DNA of 61,879 nt from CAZTCJ01 sp964612085. GTDB lineage: Bacteria > Pseudomonadota > Alphaproteobacteria > JAJFIK01. A program made the position numbers and the translations under genes. The notes beneath the pieces were generated by a model that did not search any database, was not told where the DNA came from, and was given only the letters and a program-made list of their open reading frames with translations. Positions 1-10,090 of the stretch are shown here, one piece after another. The stretch lies in NCBI GenBank assembly GCA_964612085.1, contig CAZTCJ010000013.1, forward strand, positions 1 to 61,879, given 5' to 3'. How positions within the stretch are numbered: position 1 is the first letter of the stretch; every line of letters starts with the position of its first letter.

Positions 1-1
1 A

Positions 2-679
2 GTGCCCGCCGTGCCCTACAAGGACCCGAACAACTACGTGAAATATTCCGGGCGCCTTGCTGAGGAGCTCGCCGTCAAGGATCCGAAGGGCGCGATCTGG
101 GCCAACCAGTTCGACAATGTGGCCAACCGCAAGGCCCATTACGATCATACGGGCCCGGAAATCTGGGAACAGACGGAGGGCCGGGTCGATGGCTTCGTCT
201 GCGCCATCGGCACCGGCGGTACCCTGGCGGGGGTCGGCATGGCCCTCAAGGAACGGCGCGGCGACATCAGGATCGCACTGTCCGACCCGATGGGCTCGGC
301 GCTGTACAACCACTTCGCCCACGGAGAATTGAAGGCCGAAGGCAATTCCATCACCGAAGGCATCGGCAATGGGCGGGTGACCGCCAATATCGACGGCGCG
401 CCGGTCGATCTGGCGTTCCAGATACCCGACAGCGAAGCCATTCCCATCGTCTTCGATCTTCTGGAGCATGAAGGCCTGTGCCTGGGCGGCTCTTCCGGCA
501 TCAATGTGGCGGGCGCGATCCGGCTCGCGAAAGAATTGGGGCCGGGTCACACCATCGTGACCATTCTGTGCGACTTCGGGACCCGTTATCAAAGCAAGCT
601 GTTCAATCCGGCCTTCCTGAAATCGAAAGATCTGCCCGTGCCCGGATGGTTGACCCGGACAGGCTCCCAGGCGGCCTGA
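2..679 (+). CDS. cysK: Cysteine synthase (PLP-dependent), 5'-truncated by the window edge
   Basis: The frame is open to the first base of the window, so only the last ~225 residues are seen; the family is usually 310-340 residues. A GTGGT phosphate-binding loop near residue 70 of the visible part and a downstream GGSSG motif are typical of O-acetylserine sulfhydrylase and related fold-type II PLP enzymes. These make cysteine from O-acetylserine and sulfide in the cytoplasm. The N-terminal part with the PLP lysine lies outside the window. The next gene, a sulfurtransferase, starts 36 bp downstream on the same strand, so the two probably form a sulfur operon. A cystathionine beta-synthase-like paralogue cannot be excluded. 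Confidence 0.85.
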   Translation: MPAVPYKDPNNYVKYSGRLAEELAVKDPKGAIWANQFDNVANRKAHYDHTGPEIWEQTEGRVDGFVCAIGTGGTLAGVGMALKERRGDIRIALSDPMGSALYNHFAHGELKAEGNSITEGIGNGRVTANIDGAPVDLAFQIPDSEAIPIVFDLLEHEGLCLGGSSGINVAGAIRLAKELGPGHTIVTILCDFGTRYQSKLFNPAFLKSKDLPVPGWLTRTGSQAA

Positions 680-715
680 CAGGGATAGAGAAAAACGACA
701 ATAAGGAGAAACGCC

Positions 716-1594
716 ATGATCGGGCCTCAAGAAGCCGATCCCCTCGTCACCACCGAATGGCTCGCCCAGAACATCAGCATGCCGGATGTGCGGGTCGCCG
801 ACGCCTCCTGGTATCTGCCCGATGCCAAGCGCGACGGGCGCGCCGAATGGGGCGAACGGCGCATTCCGGGCGCGGTCTTTTTCGATCTGGAAGAGATCGC
901 CGACAAGGAGACCGGCCTGCCCCATATGCTGCCCGATCCGGCGAAATTTTCCTCGCGGGTCCGCAAGCTGGGCCTCGGCGACGGGGCGCGGATCATCGTT
1001 TATGACGGCGCCGGACTGTTTTCCGCCGCGCGGGCCTGGTGGATGTTCCGGGTCATGGGCTATCGGGACGTGTTCGTGCTCGATGGCGGCTTTCCCAAAT
1101 GGCTGACGGAAGGCCGTGCCGTAGACGATCTGCCGCCCAGCGCGCCCACGGCCCGCCATTTCACCGCGCGCAAGCACGCCATGCTGGTGCGCGATGCCGC
1201 CCAGATCCAGAACAATCTGAAGACGGGTGCGGAGCAAATCGTCGATGCCCGCTCGCCCGGCCGCTATCGCGGGGACGAGCCGGAACCGCGCCCCGGCATG
1301 CGCGCGGGCCATGTGCCCGGCAGCCTGAACGTCCATTACCGCAGCCTGCTGAATGATGACGGCACGATGAAAACCGCATCGGACCTGCAAGGTATTTTCG
1401 AACGCGCCGGCCTCGACTGGGCGCAGCCGGTGGTGACCATGTGCGGTTCCGGCGTCACCGCCGCGATCCTGGCGCTGGCGCTGACCCGCGTCGGCCATCC
1501 CTCCGTATCGCTCTATGACGGCTCCTGGGCGGAATGGGGTATGCGCGAGGATTTGCCTGTGGAAACCGGTACTGCGGCAAGCGGGGCGGCCTGA
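716..1594 (+). CDS. sseA: 3-mercaptopyruvate/thiosulfate sulfurtransferase (two rhodanese domains)
   Basis: This 292-residue protein has two tandem rhodanese domains, the normal size for SseA. The first is inactive and the second carries the catalytic Cys243 in the loop CGSGVT, which is the mercaptopyruvate-type loop. It moves sulfane sulfur from 3-mercaptopyruvate to thiol acceptors or cyanide. AAGGAG lies at 703-708, eight bases before the ATG. The gene follows cysteine synthase and is followed after 2 bp by a GNAT gene, so a co-transcribed sulfur/cysteine unit is likely. Domain assignment is firm; the preferred donor is inferred from the loop. Confidence 0.92.
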   Translation: MIGPQEADPLVTTEWLAQNISMPDVRVADASWYLPDAKRDGRAEWGERRIPGAVFFDLEEIADKETGLPHMLPDPAKFSSRVRKLGLGDGARIIVYDGAGLFSAARAWWMFRVMGYRDVFVLDGGFPKWLTEGRAVDDLPPSAPTARHFTARKHAMLVRDAAQIQNNLKTGAEQIVDARSPGRYRGDEPEPRPGMRAGHVPGSLNVHYRSLLNDDGTMKTASDLQGIFERAGLDWAQPVVTMCGSGVTAAILALALTRVGHPSVSLYDGSWAEWGMREDLPVETGTAASGAA

Positions 1595-1596
1595 TC

Positions 1597-2118
1597 ATGG
1601 GACGGCAGTTGCAAACCACCGTCACCTTTCTGCACATGCCCAAACCGGTCCTGGTCCGCCAGCCGCCCGCGCCGAAAGGCAAGGTGGCGATCATGAAGGC
1701 CGACAGGCTGCCGATCCATTTCTACCGCTATCTTTACGACGTCATCGGACGCGAGTATCACTGGGTGTTCCGCAAACGGATGAGCGATGGCGATCTGACC
1801 CGCTATCTCGCCACGGCCGGCATCGAGGTTTATGTGCTCTACAAGGACGGTGTGCCCGCGGGCTTCGCCGAGATCGACTTCACCCATGGCGAGGCCACCA
1901 ATCTGGCCTATTTCGGGCTGGTGCCCGACTATCTGGGCGGCGGGCTCGGCGCCTTTTTCCTCCATCAGGTGATCGAGCTGATGTGGGAAAAGGGCGCGAA
2001 CCGGCTCCTGGTCAATACCTGCACCCTCGACCATCCGCGCGCCCTGCCGCTTTATCAGCGCATGGGGTTCATGCCGTACGCCCAGGAAATCCAGACCATC
2101 GAGCTTCTGGACGAGTGA
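1597..2118 (+). CDS. GNAT-family N-acetyltransferase
   Basis: This 173-residue protein has a single GNAT fold. The stretch LAYFGLVPDYLGGGLGAFFL matches the acetyl-CoA-binding beta4/alpha3 region (motif A), and LYQRMGF near the end is the usual motif B. I chose the ATG at 1597, two bases after the sulfurtransferase stop, because the same frame further upstream overlaps that gene. Tight spacing suggests translational coupling with sseA. The substrate cannot be read from the sequence; a small-molecule amine or amino acid is possible. Confidence 0.85.
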   Translation: MGRQLQTTVTFLHMPKPVLVRQPPAPKGKVAIMKADRLPIHFYRYLYDVIGREYHWVFRKRMSDGDLTRYLATAGIEVYVLYKDGVPAGFAEIDFTHGEATNLAYFGLVPDYLGGGLGAFFLHQVIELMWEKGANRLLVNTCTLDHPRALPLYQRMGFMPYAQEIQTIELLDE

Positions 2119-2158
2119 GGCATACGGATCGTATCCGGATCCAGTGCACCGGCCCGCC

Positions 2159-2737
2159 TCACGGCATGACGCAGACCCCTTCGCAATGGCGCTTGTAGCG
2201 CATGGTATGGGTCACGGGCGCGCCGCTTTCGCCTTCGAGCGTCAAGGTGACGGTGAGATCGCCGGGCCCGTTGCGCTCGACGGTCATGCCTTCGAAAACG
2301 GCCTTATCCTCGGACATTTCCAGGAGCTGACCGAAGGACTCGCCGCTCCCTTTGACGGGCGTCAGATCCGCGTTGAGTTCGGTCATCTGAAAGACGACGG
2401 TCTCGCCCACATTGGTGTAGGCCATGATGGCGTATGTAGCGCCCTGGCCGTCCTTGGTCCAACGATACATGCCCGCGAGCGTGCCGTTGCGCGGCTTTGT
2501 GTAGATTTCATCGACGATGCCGCCGTAATACTCCCCCTGCCAATGGCCCGCGAGCCAGTCCAGATCCTCGACACTGCCCTTGACGTATTCTTTCTCTGTG
2601 TACCGCTCTTCCTTTTCTTCCCCGTACCGCCCTTTTTCTTCCTCATAGCGTTCCTGCGCAGCCGCGCTGACCGTAAGCGTCGCAGCAAAAAGCGCGGCGC
2701 AGATGGCCGCCACCCATCCTCTCTTGGTCTCGATCAT
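2159..2737 (-). CDS. Secreted hypothetical protein with lipocalin-like LAGxW motif
   Basis: This 192-residue protein starts with a signal peptide (MIETKRGWVAAICAALFAA followed by TLTVSAAAQ). A short Glu/Lys/Tyr-rich charged segment follows, and then a domain beginning DLDWLAGHWQGE. That opening is typical of DUF6265-like or lipocalin-like small beta-barrel proteins of the envelope. The start at 2737 is preferred over the longer frame because it places the signal peptide at the N-terminus. It converges with the GNAT gene, leaving about 40 bp between stops. The function is unknown; binding of a small hydrophobic ligand is only a family-level guess. Confidence 0.75.
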   Translation of the reverse strand: MIETKRGWVAAICAALFAATLTVSAAAQERYEEEKGRYGEEKEERYTEKEYVKGSVEDLDWLAGHWQGEYYGGIVDEIYTKPRNGTLAGMYRWTKDGQGATYAIMAYTNVGETVVFQMTELNADLTPVKGSGESFGQLLEMSEDKAVFEGMTVERNGPGDLTVTLTLEGESGAPVTHTMRYKRHCEGVCVMP

Positions 2738-2868
2738 GTGCCCGTCCCCAAATTTCTTGCGCTTGTAAGGGCATATCCTCGAAGCTTCGCCGGTGCGGTC
2801 AATCAAAGGACGACGAACGGGGCACGCCCTGCGTCAAACGCGTTGCTGACGGCGATGTGCAAGCGGCC

Positions 2869-3614
<746 letters not shown>

Positions 3615-3618
<4 letters not shown>

Positions 3619-4757
3619 GCCAACTCCCTCCCCGCCCTGTGTTTCTCGTCATGGCCAAGGCGGCGCTCCAGCCAGAGACTGTAACGCGAGATCCCGAAAC
3701 AGAAGATCCAGAAGACGAAGCCGACGAACAGATAGACCTCGATGCGCAAGCCCAGCCAGTCCTGATCCGTAAGCGTCGCTTCGGCGATGCCCACCAGCTC
3801 CAGAAGGCCGATGGTGGTCACGAGGCTGGTGTCCTTGAACAGACCAATGAAGGTATTGACGATGCCAGGGATCGCAATGCGCAAGGCCTGGGGCAAGACG
3901 ACAAAGATGGTCGTCCGCCAATAGCCGAGGCCTAAGGCCTGGGCCGCCTCGATCTGGCCTTTGGGAATGGCCTGCAGCCCGCCGCGCACCACTTCCGCCA
4001 TATAGGCCGACGCGAACAGGGCGATGACGATCAGTGCCCGCAGCAATTTGTCGAAGCTGACCCCTTCGGGCAGGAACAAGGGCAGCATGACGGAGGAAAA
4101 GAACAAAAGCGTGATCAAGGGCACGCCGCGGATCGTCTCGATAAAACTGGTGCACAGGATCCGGATCACCGGCAGGTCCGACTGGCGCCCCAGCGCCAAG
4201 GCCACGCCGATGGGCAGCGAAGCGGCGATGCCCGTCACGCCGATGACCAGGGTCAGCATCAGGCCGCCCCAACGCTCCGTGCCCACCTCTTCAAGCCCCA
4301 GCCCGCCGCCCAACAGCCAGGCCAGCAGGAAGGGCGAGGCCAGCGTGACCCACAGGAACCGGTTGCGGTAAGGCATTTCCGGAAATAAGAGCGGCGTCAC
4401 GGCGACCGGGAGCAACAGCCCTGCGATGATGAGCCGCCAGGCTTCCGCACCCGGATAAAAACCGAACAGAAAAGGCCGCCAGCGCTCGGTCACCACGGCC
4501 CAGCAGGCCCCTTCCCCTTCGCATTCGAACCGGCTGGGAGCGGAGAAATCGGCGGTGAGAAACGCCCAATCGATAAAGGGCGGGATGGTGACGGCCAGAA
4601 CCGTTAAGGCGAGCAGGGTCAGAAAGCTGTTGCCAATGCCGGAGAACAGGTTCTCCTGCATCCAGGTCAGGATGCCGCCCGTCCGTCCGGGCGGCGGCAA
4701 GTCGGGATGCTCCCCCGGCGCATAGCTGCGCGGCGCAGTGGTCTCGGTCAGGCTCAT
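3615..4757 (-). CDS. aapM: Amino-acid ABC transporter permease
   Basis: This 380-residue inner-membrane permease is much longer than GlnP-type proteins (~220). The extra length is an N-terminal extension of several membrane segments, a feature of AapM. The C-terminal half carries the BPD_transp_1 domain with the EAA-like loop EAAQALGLGYWRTTIFVVLPQ, which docks on the ATPase. It overlaps aapQ upstream and aapP downstream by 4 bp each. It should form the channel heterodimer with AapQ. Confidence 0.93.
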
Positions 4758-5935
4758 GCGGGCATCCCTCCCTTGAGCCGGACCCTGCGATTATACCAGT
4801 TCATAACCAGGGAGATCAGGAGGCTGACGGTCAGGTAAAACCCCATGACCATGGCCAGCGTCTCGATGGCCTGGCCGGTCTGGTTCAAGGTGGTGCCGCC
4901 GAAGGTCGCGACGATATCCGGATAGCCGATGACGACGCCCAGCGACGAGTTTTTCGTCAGGTTCAGATACTGACTCGTCACCGGCGGGATGATCACGCGA
5001 AGCGCCTGGGGCAGGATCACCAGCCGCATGGTCTGGCCGGATCCCAGACCCAGAGCCAGGGCCGCTTCCCGCTGGCCGCGCGCCACCGACTGGATCCCCG
5101 CCCGCACGATCTCGCCGATAAAGGCGGCCGTATAGGTCGTCAGAGCCAGGAGCAAGGCGGTGAAGGAGGGCGGCACGGTTAGCCCGCCGGAGAAATTGAA
5201 CCGTCCGGCCTCAGGCACGTCCCAGGTCAAGGGTGCGCCGATCAGCATGAAGACGGCGAACGGCAGGAGCACAAGACCGATGATAATCGCACTGAGCCAG
5301 AGGGGCGATAACGCTGCGGTGCCGGTGCGCTCCCGGACACGGACGTTCCAGCGCAGCACGCCGATCAGGACCAAAAGCGCCAGGACTCCCGCACCGCCCA
5401 CCAGCGCCATGCCGTCTCCGAAGACCGGAGTCGGCAGTTCCATGCCCCGGTTGTTCAGAAACACCACATCGCCCAGCGACAGGCTCTCGCGCACGGTGGG
5501 CAGGGCCAGCATCACCGCATACCAGAACAGGATCTGCAGCAGCAGCGGCACATTGCGCAAGACTTCCACATAAGCGGACATCAGCCCGCCCACCAGCCAG
5601 TTGCCCGACAGACGTAAGATCCCGACGATCAGCCCCAGGACCGTCGCAAGCACGATGCCGAGCCCCGCCACCAGCAGCGTGTTGAACAGGCCGACGAAAA
5701 AGATCCGGCCATGGGTATCAGTCAGCTCATAGTCGATCAGTTTGAAGGAAATGTCGTAGCCCGCCGGCTGATCGAGAAACCCGAAGCCGCTGGCAATACC
5801 CCGCTCGCTCAGATTTTGCACCGTGTTCTGAAAGATAAAGAAGGCAAACAGGACCACCGCGCCCAGGGCCAGCGCCTGAAAGAGGATCGCCCGGCTCTTC
5901 TCGGCACGGACCAGGCGGGCGATCGCATCCACCAT
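4754..5935 (-). CDS. aapQ: Amino-acid ABC transporter permease
   Basis: This 393-residue permease pairs with AapM. An N-terminal membrane segment is followed by a periplasmic stretch with the sequence SGFGFLDQPAGYDIS, seen in AapQ/BztB proteins. The C-terminal permease domain has the EAA loop REAALALGLGSGQTMRLVILPQ. The gene lies 19 bp downstream of the binding-protein gene and overlaps aapM by 4 bp. All features fit a canonical aap/bzt importer. Confidence 0.93.
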   Translation of the reverse strand: MVDAIARLVRAEKSRAILFQALALGAVVLFAFFIFQNTVQNLSERGIASGFGFLDQPAGYDISFKLIDYELTDTHGRIFFVGLFNTLLVAGLGIVLATVLGLIVGILRLSGNWLVGGLMSAYVEVLRNVPLLLQILFWYAVMLALPTVRESLSLGDVVFLNNRGMELPTPVFGDGMALVGGAGVLALLVLIGVLRWNVRVRERTGTAALSPLWLSAIIIGLVLLPFAVFMLIGAPLTWDVPEAGRFNFSGGLTVPPSFTALLLALTTYTAAFIGEIVRAGIQSVARGQREAALALGLGSGQTMRLVILPQALRVIIPPVTSQYLNLTKNSSLGVVIGYPDIVATFGGTTLNQTGQAIETLAMVMGFYLTVSLLISLVMNWYNRRVRLKGGMPA

Positions 5936-5954
5936 TCAGATCCTTTCCCGCCGA

Positions 5955-6968
5955 TCAGCGCAATGGCGGCGCGTAATGCAGCCCGCCATCGGTCCACAGG
6001 CGATTGAGGCCGCGCTCCAAGTTGAGCGTGCTGTCCTTGCCCAGGCCCCGCTCGAAGATCTGCCCGTAATTGCCGACGGTGGAAATCACCCGAAACGCCC
6101 AATCGTCGGAAAGGCCCAGATAGCCGCCCAGCGCGCCTTCGCTGCCCAGAAGCCTGCGGATTTCCGGATTGGTAGCACTGTCTTTGAGCGTCGCCACATT
6201 CTCCGCCGTCACGCCCAGTTCCTCCGCCAGAATGGTGGCCAGCAGAACCCAACGCACCACATCGGCCCAGTCCTGATCGCCATGGCGTATGGCGGGCCCG
6301 AGCGGCTCCTTGGAGATGACTTCCGGCAGGATCATATGGGCGCTGGGGTCGGGAAAGGTGGTGCGCACGGCAGCCAGCGCCGAGACATCGGTGGTATAGG
6401 CATCGCAGGCTTCCGCCAGATAGTTCGCACGGGACTCGTCGACCGTCCGCACCACGATGGTCTCGAACTCCATGCCATTGGCGCGGAAGTAATCGGCCAC
6501 ATTGAGTTCCGTGGTGGTGCCGGTCTGCACGCAGATGCGCGCGCCGTCCAGATCCAGCGCGGTTTCCACGCCGAGCGAGCGGGGCACCATGAAGCCCTGG
6601 CCGTCATAGTAGCTGATGCCAGCGAAATCGAGGCCCAGATTGGTGTCCCGGCTGAAGGTCCAGCTCGTATTGCGCATGAGCACGTCGATTTCACCCGACT
6701 GCAGGGCCGTGAAGCGCTCCTGGGTGTTCAAGGGCGTGAAATCAACCTTGGAGGGGTCGCCGAAGATCGCCGCCGCCAGAGCCCGGCAGAAATCGATGTC
6801 GAAACCGGTCCATTCGCCCGTGTCGGAAATCTCGGCGAAGCCCGCGAGCCCCGTATTGGTGCCGCATTCCAGGTTGCCGCGCTCCTTGATCGTCTCGAGC
6901 AGCCCGGCCTGCGCCCCGCCGCCCGCCATCACGACGCTTACAAAAAGCGCCAGAAAAAGTCTCCGCAT
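5955..6968 (-). CDS. aapJ: Periplasmic amino-acid-binding protein
   Basis: This protein of about 337 residues begins with the signal peptide MRRLFLALFVSVVMAGGGAQA. It continues as a family 3 solute-binding protein with the typical opening LLETIKERGNLECGTN and the segment GFDIDFCRALAAAIFGDPSKVDF. It captures L-amino acids in the periplasm for AapQMP. Three in-frame ATGs lie close together (6986, 6977, 6968). I chose 6968 because AGAGGGA sits about nine bases upstream and it gives the cleanest signal peptide. The divergent metC-like gene begins about 105 bp away, so the space between holds both promoters. Confidence 0.92.
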   Translation of the reverse strand: MRRLFLALFVSVVMAGGGAQAGLLETIKERGNLECGTNTGLAGFAEISDTGEWTGFDIDFCRALAAAIFGDPSKVDFTPLNTQERFTALQSGEIDVLMRNTSWTFSRDTNLGLDFAGISYYDGQGFMVPRSLGVETALDLDGARICVQTGTTTELNVADYFRANGMEFETIVVRTVDESRANYLAEACDAYTTDVSALAAVRTTFPDPSAHMILPEVISKEPLGPAIRHGDQDWADVVRWVLLATILAEELGVTAENVATLKDSATNPEIRRLLGSEGALGGYLGLSDDWAFRVISTVGNYGQIFERGLGKDSTLNLERGLNRLWTDGGLHYAPPLR

Positions 6969-7072
6969 CCTACCCATCCCTCTCATGACGGTTTGCCCCG
7001 AACTGTGCCATGCTAAGGGCCATGGCTTTCCGCCATAGGCCGCTCTCGTCAACCAGGAGCCCGATCCGCCCC

Positions 7073-8281
7073 ATGGCCCGACCGCCCCGCAAACCGTCCG
7101 ATTCCAGCCGCTCCCAGGCGAAAGAAACCGAGATCGTGACCGCCGGGCGGCAGTCGCTCGACCATTTTGGCGTCGTCAATCCGCCAGTCTACCACGCTTC
7201 GACGATTCTCTACGAAACGGCCGATGCGGTGCGCAATTCCATGAGCCAGCCCGTGGTCTATGGCCGCTTCGGCACGCCGGGCACCTTCGCGCTCGAAGAC
7301 GCCATGCTGGCGCTCGAAGGCGCGGAAGACGGGGCCGTGTGCAAGCTGGTCTCCTCGGGTCTCGCGGCGGTGACCACTGCCTGCCTTGCCTACACCGATG
7401 CAGGCGGCCACCTGCTGGTTTCGGACAATGTGTATGAGCCGACCCGGTCCATGGCCGAGGGCTTTCTCAAACGCTTCGGGGTCGCCGTGGATTACTTCGA
7501 TCCGGGCATCGGGGCGGGCATCCGCGATCTCGTCAAGGACACGACCCAGGCCGTGATCATGGAAGTGCCGGGCAGCCGCACCTTCGATATGACCGACGTG
7601 CCCGCCATGGTCGAGGCGCTCGACGGCACCGGCGTCACCACCATGCTCGATAACACCTGGGCCTCGCCCTATTTTTTCAAGCCGCTCCGGTTCGGTGTCC
7701 ATGTTTCGATCCAGGCGGCGACCAAATTCATCGTCGGCCATTCCGACGCCATGCTGGGCTGCATCACGGCGGTGAAAGACCACGCGCCCCGCCTGAACCG
7801 CACCCACGCCATGCTCGGACAATGTGCGGGTCCGGACGATGTCTATCTGACCCAACGGGGCCTGCGGACGCTTGCCGTACGGATGGACCGGCATATGGAA
7901 AACGGCCTGGCGCTTGCCCGCTGGCTGCAATCGCGCGGGGACGTGGAGCGCGTGCTCTATCCGGCCCTGCCGGACGATCCGGGCCATGCCCTGTGGGCGC
8001 GGGACTTTACCGGCGCATCCGGCGTGTTCGGCTTCGCGCTCCGCTCGGGCAGCCGCGCCCAGGCCGACGCCTTCCTGGAAGCGCTTGAATTGTTCGGACT
8101 CGGCTATTCCTTCGGCGGCTATGAGAGCCTGATCGTGCCCACCGACGTGACCAGCGCGCGCACGGCGACCCAGTGGCGCTTCGGCGGGCCGGTGTTCCGC
8201 ATCCATACGGGTCTGGAAAATGTGGACGATTTGATCCGCGATCTGGAAGCGGGCTTCGAGGCCTTTCACAAAGCGGGATAA
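7073..8281 (+). CDS. metC: Cystathionine beta-lyase-like PLP enzyme (Cys/Met metabolism family)
   Basis: This 402-residue protein is a fold-type I PLP enzyme of the trans-sulfuration family. The likely PLP lysine is Lys218 in ATKFIVGHSDAMLG, and the upstream stretch MLDNTWASPYFFKPL is the usual cofactor-contact strand. In this family, SDAMLG fits cystathionine beta-lyase better than gamma-synthase or gamma-lyase. It would cleave cystathionine to homocysteine, pyruvate and ammonia. The ATG at 7073 follows AGGAG (7055-7059) with a rather long gap, and an earlier in-frame start at 7010 is possible. Its neighbours include cysteine synthase and sulfurtransferase, in keeping with sulfur amino-acid metabolism. 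Confidence 0.88.
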   Translation: MARPPRKPSDSSRSQAKETEIVTAGRQSLDHFGVVNPPVYHASTILYETADAVRNSMSQPVVYGRFGTPGTFALEDAMLALEGAEDGAVCKLVSSGLAAVTTACLAYTDAGGHLLVSDNVYEPTRSMAEGFLKRFGVAVDYFDPGIGAGIRDLVKDTTQAVIMEVPGSRTFDMTDVPAMVEALDGTGVTTMLDNTWASPYFFKPLRFGVHVSIQAATKFIVGHSDAMLGCITAVKDHAPRLNRTHAMLGQCAGPDDVYLTQRGLRTLAVRMDRHMENGLALARWLQSRGDVERVLYPALPDDPGHALWARDFTGASGVFGFALRSGSRAQADAFLEALELFGLGYSFGGYESLIVPTDVTSARTATQWRFGGPVFRIHTGLENVDDLIRDLEAGFEAFHKAG

Positions 8282-8295
8282 ATCAGGAGAGAAAA

Positions 8296-8520
8296 ATGGC
8301 GGACCGGTTCGAAGTGGAAAGCGATGTGGCGGGCAAGGTCTGGAAGATCGAAGTGGGCTTGGGCGACCAGGTCGCGGTGGATGACACACTCCTGATCCTC
8401 GAATCGATGAAGATGGAGATCCCGGTGGCGACGCCCCGTGCGGGTACGGTGGCAGACCTGCTGGTGGCGGAAGGCGACACGGTCGAGGAAGGCCAAACTG
8501 TCGCCGTGTTAACGGTTTAG
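8296..8520 (+). CDS. Stand-alone biotinyl/lipoyl carrier domain protein
   Basis: This 74-residue protein is only a biotinyl-carrier fold. The motif ESMKME places the modifiable Lys39 in the biotin context (E-S/A-M-K-M), not the lipoyl context. AGGAGAG lies just before the ATG, and the gene starts 14 bp after the metC-like gene. It would be cytoplasmic and biotinylated by BirA, and would carry CO2 for a carboxylase. No carboxylase or carboxyltransferase gene is nearby, so its partner is unknown. Single-domain proteins of this type occur next to acyl-CoA carboxylase genes in other bacteria. Confidence 0.85.
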   Translation: MADRFEVESDVAGKVWKIEVGLGDQVAVDDTLLILESMKMEIPVATPRAGTVADLLVAEGDTVEEGQTVAVLTV

Positions 8521-8564
8521 GTCACTTTCCGACTGGAAGGGGCCGAACCGCATCAGGGGGATCG

Positions 8565-9929
8565 ATGAGTACCGACTACGAGGCTCTACTCACCCAAGTG
8601 ACCGAAGCCGCGCTGGATTATATGGGCGGGCTTGACGACCGGCCCGTCTTCCCGAGCCCCGAGGCCATCCGAGCGCTTCAGAACCTGAACGAGGCGCTGC
8701 CCGAGGATCCGCGCGATCCGGCGCGGGTGGTGGCGCTCTTGAACAATGTGGCCGCGCCCGCGACCGTCGCCTCCACCGGCGGGCGCTATTTCGGCTTCGT
8801 GATCGGCGGCTGCCTGCCCGCGCCGCTCGCCGCCAACTGGCTCGCCACCGTGTGGGATCAGAATGCGGGGCTGTGGACCTGCTCCCCGGCTTCCGCCGAG
8901 ATCGAGGCCATCGCCTGCCGCTGGCTGCTCGACCTGCTGGATCTGCCGCGCGATGCCGCCGCCGGTCTGGTGACCGGCGCAACCATGGCGTCGTTCTCGT
9001 CTCTCGCCGCCGCCCGGGCCGCGCTCTACAAGCGCCAGGGCTGGGACGTGGCGGAGATGGGCCTGCGGGACGCGCCTGCCCTCAAGATCGTCGCCGGGGA
9101 AGAAATCCATGGCTCCCTGACCAAATCGATCCGGCTCTTGGGCTTCGGGCGCAACGACATCATCTGGGTGCCTACGGACGATAACGGTGCGCTCAAGGCC
9201 GATGCCCTGCCCGATCTCGATGAGAATACGCTGGTGCTCCTCCAGGCGGGCAATATCAATTCCGGCGCCTTCGATCCGATTGCGGAGGTTTGCGAACGCG
9301 CCCGGGACACCGGCGCCTGGGTCCATGTGGACGGGGCGTTCGGGCTTTGGGCACGGGTGAGCGCGACCCGCCGTCATCTGGCGGAGGGCATGGAGCTTGC
9401 GGATTCCTGGGCGGTGGACGGCCATAAATGGCTCAACGTGCCTTACGACTCAGCGGCCTTTTTCTGCCGGGATGCTCAGGCAACGGAAGAGGTGCTGACC
9501 ATGGACGGCACCTATCTGGTCAAAAACGCCAAGGCGCGCGAGCCGTCGCATTTCACGCCGGAACTGTCGCGCCGGGCGCGAGGGCTGGAGATCTGGGCGG
9601 CGATCAAGTCGCTGGGCCGCTCCGGCATCGAGGAAATGATCGACCGCACTTGCGACCACGCCCGCACCTTCGCGGAGGAATTGTCCGCCGCCGGATTCGA
9701 GGTCCTGAACGAGGTGGTCCTGAACCAGGTCTCGCTCCACTACAAGGACGACGAGACCACACAAGCCATCGTCGACGCGGTCCAGCGGGAAGGCACCTGT
9801 TTCCTGAGCCCGTCCACCTGGAAAGGCAAACGCACCCTGCGCATCAGCGTGTGTTCCTGGGCTACCACCGACGCGGATGTAGCCGCCACCGTCGCGGCCC
9901 TCATCGCGGCGTCACGACGGTTCGGGTGA
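8565..9929 (+). CDS. PLP-dependent group II decarboxylase/aminotransferase-family protein
   Basis: This 454-residue protein belongs to the group II amino-acid decarboxylase family (aspartate/glutamate/aromatic decarboxylases). The PLP lysine is in SWAVDGHKWLNVPYDSA, and the upstream VHVDGAFGLWA supplies the Asp that contacts the pyridine nitrogen. An N-terminal segment with GGRYFGFVIGG resembles proteins often annotated as aspartate aminotransferase family. It is a cytoplasmic enzyme whose substrate amino acid cannot be assigned. A palindrome 38 bp after the stop could end transcription. Confidence 0.85.
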   Translation: MSTDYEALLTQVTEAALDYMGGLDDRPVFPSPEAIRALQNLNEALPEDPRDPARVVALLNNVAAPATVASTGGRYFGFVIGGCLPAPLAANWLATVWDQNAGLWTCSPASAEIEAIACRWLLDLLDLPRDAAAGLVTGATMASFSSLAAARAALYKRQGWDVAEMGLRDAPALKIVAGEEIHGSLTKSIRLLGFGRNDIIWVPTDDNGALKADALPDLDENTLVLLQAGNINSGAFDPIAEVCERARDTGAWVHVDGAFGLWARVSATRRHLAEGMELADSWAVDGHKWLNVPYDSAAFFCRDAQATEEVLTMDGTYLVKNAKAREPSHFTPELSRRARGLEIWAAIKSLGRSGIEEMIDRTCDHARTFAEELSAAGFEVLNEVVLNQVSLHYKDDETTQAIVDAVQREGTCFLSPSTWKGKRTLRISVCSWATTDADVAATVAALIAASRRFG

Positions 9930-9966
9930 AGCACAAACCGGACCGATACCTTCAAAGACCTCTCGC

Positions 9967-9991
9967 CGGAAGGGGTTTGCAACCCCTTCCG
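9967..9991. repeat. Palindromic hairpin, copy 1
   Basis: An 11-bp perfect inverted repeat (CGGAAGGGGTT, TGC loop, AACCCCTTCCG) lies 38 bp downstream of the decarboxylase stop. A close copy lies at 10091-10117. It has no T tract, so it is a weak candidate for a rho-independent terminator. A REP-like dispersed palindrome is equally possible. Confidence 0.75.
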
Positions 9992-10090
9992 CATGATCAT
10001 CAATTCATACTCATTACAGGCAATGGCTCGATGGTCAGTGGGCGATCGGCATATCAGCGCCTGAATACAGTTTCAGCGAATATGACTTGT

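Noticed and set aside
6969..7072. Riboswitch (for example SAM) before the metC-like gene
   Set aside because: The gap is only about 100 bp and shared with a divergent gene. I see no conserved aptamer helices or terminator.
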